Translations under genes and position numbers: made by a program
Shown: positions 1 through 4,706 of the stretch, piece by piece
How the letters are laid out: each line of letters opens with the position of its first letter
Position numbering within the stretch: position 1 is the stretch's first letter
The notes under the pieces: model-generated
Told to the model about the DNA's origin: nothing
Seen by the model: the letters and a program-made list of their open reading frames with translations, nothing else
Databases searched by the model: none
From: an uncultured Methylococcaceae bacterium
GTDB taxonomy: Bacteria; Pseudomonadota; Gammaproteobacteria; Methylococcales; Methylomonadaceae
Length of the DNA: 6,504 nt
Direction of reading: 5' to 3'
Assembly: GCA_903939355.1 (NCBI GenBank)
Contig: CAJAHC010000125.1
Coordinates: 1 to 6,504 of the forward strand

Positions 1-14
1 GGTATCATAGTTTC

Positions 15-39
15 ATTCGATGAGTTTTATCTATCGAAT
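15..39. promoter_or_regulatory. Inverted repeat, candidate operator upstream of hvfA
   Basis: A perfect 7-bp inverted repeat, ATTCGAT (15-21) and ATCGAAT (33-39), is separated by 11 bases. It ends four bases before a consensus TATAAT (43-48) and lies 27 bases upstream of the precursor start codon. The arm centres are 18 bp apart, so a dimeric regulator could contact both arms on nearly one DNA face. Its position over the expected -35 region would suit either repression or activation. I do not recognise it as a known copper- or iron-regulator box. It could also be chance in AT-rich DNA, or the end of a hairpin from an upstream gene that is not visible. Confidence 0.35.
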
Positions 40-42
40 ATT

Positions 43-48
43 TATAAT
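43..48 (+). promoter_or_regulatory. Candidate -10 box of the hvfABC promoter
   Basis: TATAAT matches the sigma-70 -10 consensus exactly. No good -35 is seen at 16-18 bp, as 20-25 reads ATGAGT. The promoter would therefore need an activator, or the box is a chance match in AT-rich DNA. Initiation about seven bases downstream would leave a leader of only about ten bases, almost entirely the ribosome binding site, which counts against it. The real promoter may lie left of the window. Confidence 0.25.
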
Positions 49-55
49 AATATTT

Positions 56-60
56 GGGAG
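56..60 (+). promoter_or_regulatory. Ribosome binding site of hvfA
   Basis: GGGAG lies five bases before ATG at 66. It decides the start: the alternative TTG at 54 would overlap this site and add four residues ahead of a normal signal peptide. Confidence 0.7.
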
Positions 61-65
61 TCAAA

Positions 66-500
66 ATGAATAAAATCAACAAAACACCTTTAGCAGCTGC
101 CTTGAGCGCTGCTCTTATTTCAACATTCGCAGTAACTGCTGCTAATGCAGAAGCTAATCCTTTCGGCATGACTGAACTGTCTACAGGTTATATGCAGGTT
201 GCTGAAGCGAGTGAAATGGCTTGTGGAGCAGCTATGGGTGGAATGGCTAAGTCTAAAACACCTGAAGGTGCCTGTGCAGGTGCTAAAAATCATGGCGGCA
301 GTCCAGCAGCAACAAAAGCTACTGAAGGTTCATGTGGCGACATGATGAAAGATGGCAAAATGAAACCAGGTATGGAAGCAGCTTGTGGTGCTATGATGAA
401 AGGTAAAGAAGGCGCTTGCGGCGAAATGATGAAAGGCGAATCAATGAAAGGCAAAGAGGGCGCTTGCGGCTCCCAAAAACCAGCTACGCCCGCTAAGTAA
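66..500 (+). CDS. hvfA: HvfA-type RiPP metallophore precursor peptide with six Cys cores
   Basis: This is the secreted precursor of a copper-binding modified peptide. The 144-residue product begins with a Sec signal peptide (about 1-28, hydrophobic core 9-26, likely cut after Ala-Asn-Ala). The conserved start of the mature part, NPFGMTELSTGYM (31-43), is the signature I associate with the HvfA family. Six cysteines follow at 53, 70, 90, 107, 118 and 134, each in an E-x-x-C-(G/A) core: EMACG, EGACA, EGSCG, EAACG, EGACG, EGACG. There are no other cysteines. In the Haemophilus system the equivalent EGKCG cysteines become oxazolone/thioamide pairs that bind copper. Here Lys is replaced by Ala or Ser. 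Spacers are rich in Met, Lys and Gly. The MNIO and partner genes directly downstream strongly support the call. The start is ATG 66 with GGGAG five bases upstream. That this product is modified and binds copper is inferred from the family. Confidence 0.88.
   Translation: MNKINKTPLAAALSAALISTFAVTAANAEANPFGMTELSTGYMQVAEASEMACGAAMGGMAKSKTPEGACAGAKNHGGSPAATKATEGSCGDMMKDGKMKPGMEAACGAMMKGKEGACGEMMKGESMKGKEGACGSQKPATPAK
396..470 (+). repeat. 48-bp-period tandem duplication inside hvfA
   Basis: Two 27-base copies (396-422 and 444-470) differ at only two third-codon positions. Both encode M-K-G-K-E-G-A-C-G, residues 111-119 and 127-135. They are 48 bases (16 codons) apart, showing that the last two core motifs arose by recent in-frame duplication. 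Related but more diverged Met-Met-Lys plus Cys-core units occur upstream from about codon 90. Confidence 0.85.
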
Positions 501-534
501 TAGTTAACTAACCCTAGCTGCTTAGCTGATGTAA

Positions 535-566
535 AGGAAGGCAGTACTATTGCCTTCCTATTCTTA
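535..566 (+). terminator. Hairpin between precursor and enzyme genes (attenuator or processing site)
   Basis: AGGAAGGCA (535-543) and TGCCTTCCT (551-559) form a perfect 9-bp stem with a 7-base loop. They are followed by a pyrimidine-rich but interrupted T stretch (ATTCTTACTT). The poor T tract suggests partial termination or a stabilising 3' end for the precursor mRNA rather than a full stop. The next gene starts 32 bases later and shares the pathway, so some read-through is expected. Making more precursor than enzyme is common in RiPP operons; its use here is inferred. Confidence 0.6.
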
Positions 567-591
567 CTTAAATAACTCAAAAGGTGTTCTT

Positions 592-1443
592 ATGGACACA
601 ACTCAATACTTGGTTCACGGTGCCGGCTTAGGACTTAGGAGACCTATTTTAAATCAACTTCTTCAATCCCCAGCAAAAGAAGTCGGTTTTTATGAAGTTG
701 CCCCAGAAAATTGGATCACCATTGGCGGCAAATTCGGTAAAGCACTGCGAGCAATGACAGAACGTTTTGATTTTGTTTGTCATGGCTTATCTCTGTCGGT
801 AGGTGGCACTGATCCTCTGGATGAACCATTTATCCGCGAAATAAAGAACTTTATGGCAGAACATCAAATAAAGTTATACAGCGAACACTTAAGTTATTGC
901 AGTAATGGTGGCCATTTATATGATTTGATGCCTATTCCGTTTACCTCAGAAGCCTTGGCCCATGTCGCTGGACGCATCAAAATCGTACAAGATATCTTAG
1001 AACAAAAAATAGCCATTGAAAATGTATCGTATTACGCTGCACCAGGGCAAGAAATGGCAGAGATAGACTTTTTTAATGCTGTTATTGAAGAGGCTGACTG
1101 TGACGTATTGATCGACATTAATAATATTTACGTCAACAGTATCAATCATAGGTACGATGCTGAACAATTTTTACGAGCCATACCAGCACACCGGATAGCT
1201 TACGCTCATATTGCCGGCCATTATATGGAAGCAGATGATTTTCTGGTTGATACTCACGGTGCCGATATTATCGATCCCGTATGGAAACTGTTAGGTAAGG
1301 CTTATGAGCTTTATGGTGTTTTCCCAACCTTGCTTGAGCGTGATTTTAATATTCCGGCAATACCTGAACTATTAAAAGAAGTAAATACCATTGTAACCAT
1401 GCAAAATGCTTGGGAAACACAGCATAAAAAACGCTATGCTTAA
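592..1443 (+). CDS. hvfB: DUF692 multinuclear non-heme iron oxidase (MNIO), HvfB/BufB family
   Basis: This is the modification enzyme of the cluster. MNIOs are cytoplasmic TIM-barrel enzymes that use two or three iron ions and O2 to rearrange cysteine residues in a precursor peptide. The 283 residues match the usual family length and show the family's blocks in order: GAGLGLRRP (10-18), FYEVAPENW (33-41), HGLSLSVGG (64-72), SEHLSYC (97-103), HLYDLMPIPF (108-117), IENVSYY (142-148), DINNIYVN (175-182), HIAGH (206-210), DTHG (220-223) and LERDFNIP (248-255). The His, Glu, Asp and Asn residues in these blocks, such as H64, E98, H99, E143, D175, N178, H206, H210, H222 and E249, include the expected metal ligands. 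All blocks are present, so it should be active. ATG 592 is preceded by AAAGG seven bases upstream. A TTG at 550 lies in the hairpin and is not credible. Its substrate is inferred to be the product of the preceding gene. Confidence 0.92.
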   Translation: MDTTQYLVHGAGLGLRRPILNQLLQSPAKEVGFYEVAPENWITIGGKFGKALRAMTERFDFVCHGLSLSVGGTDPLDEPFIREIKNFMAEHQIKLYSEHLSYCSNGGHLYDLMPIPFTSEALAHVAGRIKIVQDILEQKIAIENVSYYAAPGQEMAEIDFFNAVIEEADCDVLIDINNIYVNSINHRYDAEQFLRAIPAHRIAYAHIAGHYMEADDFLVDTHGADIIDPVWKLLGKAYELYGVFPTLLERDFNIPAIPELLKEVNTIVTMQNAWETQHKKRYA

Positions 1444-2203
1444 AGACGTCAAACATATTGACTTTAAGATCACACAAGATGTGTTTTCTGCTTATATAAG
1501 AGACCCACAAAACAATGCACCACCTGCCGACGTTAACTTACAGCGTATGCAGATGTATAGAGAATTGTTTTTTAATAATATCGAAGGCTTTCTGTCCGGT
1601 AACTTTCCCGTAATAAGAAAAATTATCAGTGATTCTAATTGGTTAGAGCTGGTTCAAGATTTTTTCTCGAAACATCCCTGTAAATCACCGCATTTTTCAA
1701 AAGTTCCCGAAGAGTTTCTAAACTACTTGAATAATGAACGTGACAGTTCAAAAGATTTTCCCTTTATGCTTGAACTGGCTCACTACGAATGGGTAGAAAT
1801 GGCCTTGTCCATCGCCAAATATGACACAACCATTTATAAAGTTGCGCCCCATAATCTCCTTAACACTAGCGTTACTCTATCACCGCTAGCCTGGCCACTT
1901 GCTTACCAGTATCCGGTGCATAAGATAGGGCCCGACTTTTTACCAAACGAAATCCCTCAACAGCCGACATTTCTCATTGTTTACCGCAACAAAGATGATG
2001 CTGTTAATTTTATTGAAATCACACCCATCACCTATCGACTGCTTGAAATAATTCAGGAACAAAATCAACCGCTACTGGTGGAGGAATATTTAAATCAAGT
2101 AGCTAGGGAATCAAATCACCCTAACCCAGCAATAGTGATAGCTGGTGGCTTACTGATCTTAAAGGAATTAATCGAAAAAACGATTATTAATTTAAATCAA
2201 TAA
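1436..2203 (+). CDS. hvfC: DUF2063-family MNIO partner protein, HvfC/BufC family
   Basis: This is the partner that MNIOs of this type need; in related systems it forms a complex with the oxidase and helps engage the precursor. The 255-residue product has an N-terminal DUF2063 domain (about 14-105) with the family pattern FSAYIRDP (17-24), QRMQMYRELFFNNIEGFL (36-53), NFPVIRKI (56-63) and a W69/FF76-77 block. ELAHYEWVE (113-121) follows. The rest (about 130-255) is a less conserved mixed alpha/beta region. It has no signal peptide or membrane segment, so it is cytoplasmic. The chosen ATG at 1436 overlaps the end of hvfB by eight bases, pointing to translational coupling. An upstream ATG at 1406 adds ten residues, and neither has a clear Shine-Dalgarno, so the start is uncertain by that much. 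No DoxX-type gene follows. Confidence 0.87.
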   Translation: MLKDVKHIDFKITQDVFSAYIRDPQNNAPPADVNLQRMQMYRELFFNNIEGFLSGNFPVIRKIISDSNWLELVQDFFSKHPCKSPHFSKVPEEFLNYLNNERDSSKDFPFMLELAHYEWVEMALSIAKYDTTIYKVAPHNLLNTSVTLSPLAWPLAYQYPVHKIGPDFLPNEIPQQPTFLIVYRNKDDAVNFIEITPITYRLLEIIQEQNQPLLVEEYLNQVARESNHPNPAIVIAGGLLILKELIEKTIINLNQ

Positions 2204-2228
2204 GCTAAAAAACAGATTACTTCAGCTT

Positions 2229-2708
2229 CTAAAAAAACTTACTAAAAAAACCTTCTTCTTTCTTAATCGGAGTCGGTTCAAAAGTTTTAAACCCTTTAGC
2301 TACTTTTTGCTCTTGCTCACAATGAAAAGCCGCCGCGTTATACTTGATTTGTAATGATCGTGGATTTTCGTGCTCAGAAAGAAATTTTTCAGCCTCCTCG
2401 TCAGTTAAATCTTTCAACATATAAGTTGCAACACATAAGCAGGATTTAGAGAATCTCTGTTTATCTTCCTCTATATTAACTGAATTCTTCAACTCTCTTG
2501 AAACACATTGCTCTGCAAAATCATGTTCAAACTTATGCTTTTGAACATCTGTCACCGGGACATCATGAGAGTGGTCAAGAGGATTAAAAATAACTTTAAC
2601 CGGTGGTTTTTTTTCTACATCATCTGAACAACCAACCACGAATAAAGCCATAATGATGCTGATTGAAACTACTAATAAAGAGCGTTTTGTAAATGTATGT
2701 GTTTTCAT
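2229..2708 (-). CDS. Uncharacterised Cys-containing outer-membrane lipoprotein
   Basis: The function is not recognised. The 159-residue product starts with a lipoprotein signal: basic MKTHTFTKR, a hydrophobic stretch (11-26) and a lipobox VVGC with lipidated C27. Ser and not Asp at +2 favours sorting to the outer membrane. The mature protein is hydrophilic and charged. It has four further cysteines: C68, the pair C90-L-C92, and C130. C68 and C130 each follow a short helix-like segment (EHDFAEQC, NAAAFHC). The segment CLCVATYMLKDLTDEEAEKFL (90-110) looks like two helices. The even number of Cys in the periplasm could form two disulfides or bind a metal, but no CxxC or haem motif is present. 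The start is ATG at 2708 with a weak GGTG six bases upstream. It converges on hvfC with a 25-bp gap, so it is a separate transcription unit. A link to the metallophore is only proximity. Confidence 0.8.
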   Translation of the reverse strand: MKTHTFTKRSLLVVSISIIMALFVVGCSDDVEKKPPVKVIFNPLDHSHDVPVTDVQKHKFEHDFAEQCVSRELKNSVNIEEDKQRFSKSCLCVATYMLKDLTDEEAEKFLSEHENPRSLQIKYNAAAFHCEQEQKVAKGFKTFEPTPIKKEEGFFSKFF

Positions 2709-3016
2709 CGATCACACCGCAAAGGTTAAAAAATCAAAGCCGAACAAACGAACTTCGAATCTGTCACTGAATATTTTATAACTCTATCACTTTATTAAAA
2801 CTCATTCTAGTTCTCTTCCAATTACTAATAACAGTAAGCAACAATTTAATTAACGTTACCTTTGTTGTTCCCGATATAATATTTAAAATACTATAAAAAG
2901 GATCATCTTTTTAACTGTAAATTCTTCTGTAACTTTAAAAATATCAATAAACCATTTATGCGATACTACGCGCCTTTCAAATCACCCGGACTTTACTACC
3001 ACTTAAGGAGTAAGGC
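2709..3016. other. AT-rich divergent intergenic region (308 bp)
   Basis: This gap lies between the start of the lipoprotein gene (leftward) and purE (rightward), so it must contain promoters for both. I see no credible open frame, tRNA or strong terminator. Visible elements are a rightward TATAAT (2875-2880), a second rightward TATAAA (2892-2897), and a weak AAAAAG/CTTTTT inverted repeat around 2895-2912. CTGTAA also occurs twice 12 bases apart (2915-2920 and 2927-2932). For the leftward gene, TATAAA read on the minus strand at 2780-2775 is a possible -10 without a convincing -35. No PurR-like palindrome is visible. Confidence 0.6.
2850..2880 (+). promoter_or_regulatory. Candidate promoter of purEK
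   Basis: A perfect -10 TATAAT (2875-2880) is preceded at 19 bp by TTAACG (2850-2855), four of six matches to the -35 consensus. It would give a purE leader of about 130 bases. The long spacer and AT-rich context make this tentative; a second -10-like TATAAA is at 2892-2897. Confidence 0.33.
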
Positions 3017-3514
3017 ATGACACCACTGGTTGGCATCATAATGGGCTCAACTTCCGACTGGGAAACTATGCGTTTTGCAGCCGAAACGCTAGAGTGCTTG
3101 GCTATACCTCATCAAGTTGAAGTAGTTTCTGCACATAGAACTCCCGACAAGCTTTTTCAATACGCCGAGACTGCAGAATCTAAAGGCCTAGAAGTAATTA
3201 TTGCGGGCGCCGGTGGGGCAGCACATTTACCCGGGATGACTGCTGCAAAAACAGTGCTACCTGTATTAGGCGTCCCAGTCCAATCTAAAGCACTTAATGG
3301 TATGGACTCTTTACTGTCCATTGTACAAATGCCTGCAGGTATTCCGGTTGGCACACTTGCTATTGGTAAAGCAGGCGCAATCAATGCGGCATTATTGGCT
3401 GCAGCCATCATCAGTAATAAACATACTCAATATCGTAGCGCGTTAAATACCTTTAGAAACGAACAAACCGAATCAGTTCTTGCTCATTCCGATCCCCGCG
3501 AGAAAATAGTATGA
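3017..3514 (+). CDS. purE: N5-carboxyaminoimidazole ribonucleotide mutase (PurE, class I)
   Basis: PurE moves the carboxylate of N5-CAIR to carbon 4, giving CAIR in de novo purine synthesis. It is cytoplasmic and octameric in the family. The 165 residues are typical for class I. Diagnostic blocks are MGSTSDW (9-15), SAHRTPD (38-44, with the catalytic His40), [12 protein letters not shown] (63-74, with the conserved His70), and [15 protein letters not shown] (84-98). The last is followed by the [13 protein letters not shown] segment (105-117). The class I identity fits the adjacent purK, since class I PurE uses the PurK product. Start ATG has a strong AAGGAG (3005-3010) six bases upstream. The stop overlaps the purK start as ATGA, indicating coupled translation. 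Confidence 0.97.
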   Translation: MTPLVGIIMGSTSDWETMRFAAETLECLAIPHQVEVVSAHRTPDKLFQYAETAESKGLEVIIAGAGGAAHLPGMTAAKTVLPVLGVPVQSKALNGMDSLLSIVQMPAGIPVGTLAIGKAGAINAALLAAAIISNKHTQYRSALNTFRNEQTESVLAHSDPREKIV

Positions 3515-4605
3515 TTGTTGGTGTATTGGGGGCTGGACAACTTGCCAGAATGATTGCTTTAGCGGGTTATCCTCTAGGTGTGGATTTTATTTTTCTCGAC
3601 CCTTCTGCTGATGCCTGTGCAAACAACTTAGGAGAGCATTTGCTTGGCGATTACAATGACCCCCGTTTACTCGCCGAACTTGCAGAGCGAGCCGATGTAG
3701 TAACATACGAATTTGAAAATGTACCCGCTGATGTTGCTGAGTTTCTGGCATCACATACACAGGTACATCCTTCACCCAAAGCTCTGGCTGTGGCACAGGA
3801 CAGATTAATAGAAAAAGCTTTTTTTCACAGCATTAACATTCCAACCGCTGCTTACGCTCCAATAAATAGTTTTGACAATCTAACACAAGCCATGTCATCT
3901 ATTGGTTGGCCGGCTATCTTAAAAAGCTGCACTCTAGGTTATGACGGAAAAGGTCAATCCTTACTAAAATCAGCTGATGATTTAAAAACTGCTTGGGAGC
4001 AATTAGAAGGTGCTCCAGGCGTTGTAGAGGCCTTTGTTCCATTTACCCGAGAAATATCTATAATCGCCGCGCGAAATGTTTCTGGCGCCATCGTTTTTTA
4101 TCCCATATCAGAAAATAGTCATCGCGGGGGGATTTTACGGGTTGCAAAAAGCTGTGTTTATGATCCCATGCAAGCGCAATCTGAAATTTATATCTCTCGC
4201 TTGATGGAAGCGCTCGATTATGTGGGTGTCTTGGCACTCGAGTTATTTGAAGTAAATGGACAACTGATTGCTAATGAATTTGCGCCACGTGTACATAATT
4301 CCGGACATTGGACGATTGAAGGTGCAGAAACCAGCCAGTTTGAAAATCATTTGCGAGCGATTCTAGACCTTCCTTTAGGCGCAACAACAGCGGTTGGTAA
4401 AACAGCAATGATTAATTTTATTGGTGGTCTTCCAATTACAGAAGAATTATTAGGCATTCCCCATACACACCTCCACCTTTATAACAAAGCGCCTCGCAAA
4501 GGGAGAAAAGTAGCCCATGCTACCGTTCGCACCGAAAATAGTGAGCACTTAACTGCCTTAATTAAACAACTAACGATACTCGCTAATAATGTTGACGATT
4601 CATAA
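3511..4605 (+). CDS. purK: N5-carboxyaminoimidazole ribonucleotide synthase (PurK)
   Basis: PurK is an ATP-grasp enzyme that uses ATP and bicarbonate to convert AIR to N5-CAIR, the substrate of PurE encoded just upstream. The 364 residues are full length for the family. The order is an N-terminal preATP-grasp fold with [11 protein letters not shown] (4-14), YEFENVP (66-72) and QDRLIEK (96-102); an ATP-grasp core with LGYDGKGQ (142-149) and [12 protein letters not shown] (172-183); the glycine-rich ENSHRGGIL block (201-209); and the metal-binding E244 and E256 in [13 protein letters not shown] (255-267). The C-terminal domain contains INFIGGLP and an [15 protein letters not shown] stretch. The start overlaps the purE stop by four bases. 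No truncation or missing motif is visible. Confidence 0.96.
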   Translation: MIVGVLGAGQLARMIALAGYPLGVDFIFLDPSADACANNLGEHLLGDYNDPRLLAELAERADVVTYEFENVPADVAEFLASHTQVHPSPKALAVAQDRLIEKAFFHSINIPTAAYAPINSFDNLTQAMSSIGWPAILKSCTLGYDGKGQSLLKSADDLKTAWEQLEGAPGVVEAFVPFTREISIIAARNVSGAIVFYPISENSHRGGILRVAKSCVYDPMQAQSEIYISRLMEALDYVGVLALELFEVNGQLIANEFAPRVHNSGHWTIEGAETSQFENHLRAILDLPLGATTAVGKTAMINFIGGLPITEELLGIPHTHLHLYNKAPRKGRKVAHATVRTENSEHLTALIKQLTILANNVDDS

Positions 4606-4620
4606 CTATTTTGGTCGATT
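4592..4620 (+). promoter_or_regulatory. Candidate kup promoter at the end of purK
   Basis: TTGACG (4592-4597, five of six to the -35 consensus) is followed after 17 bp by TCGATT (4615-4620), which has a TG extended -10 at 4612-4613. The -10 itself matches only three of six. It would start kup mRNA about 80 bases before the ATG. No terminator hairpin is seen in the 101-bp gap after purK, so read-through from purEK is also possible. Confidence 0.33.
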
Positions 4621-4706
4621 AAAACAAGAAAGTCTCAACTTTAAACATCTTCTAAATCTACTTAACGTCAACCACAGCAATTACTAGCAACTAAACTTTT
4701 AATAAA

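Noticed and set aside
290..580. Minus-strand open frame with repeated QAPSLPFI-like units opposite hvfA
   Set aside because: It is the antisense reading of the repeated codons of the precursor gene; it has no family resemblance or plausible start context.
550..591. TTG start at 550 for the MNIO gene
   Set aside because: It lies in the hairpin, has no ribosome binding site, and would add 14 residues ahead of the normal family start.
2202..2228. AAGCT/AGCTT inverted repeat between the convergent genes as a bidirectional terminator
   Set aside because: Only five base pairs with a 17-base loop; too weak to call, although A/T-rich flanks exist on both sides.
2895..2912. AAAAAG/CTTTTT inverted repeat as a terminator
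   Set aside because: The stem is almost all A-T with a short loop and lies downstream of promoter-like boxes, with no gene ending there.
2709..3016. PurR operator or purine riboswitch ahead of purE
   Set aside because: No ACGCAAACGTTTGCGT-like palindrome and no conserved riboswitch core was visible.
3157..3411. Minus-strand open frame inside purE
   Set aside because: Shadow of a strongly conserved gene on the other strand.
3587..3796. Minus-strand open frame inside purK
   Set aside because: Shadow of purK; short and unlike any family.
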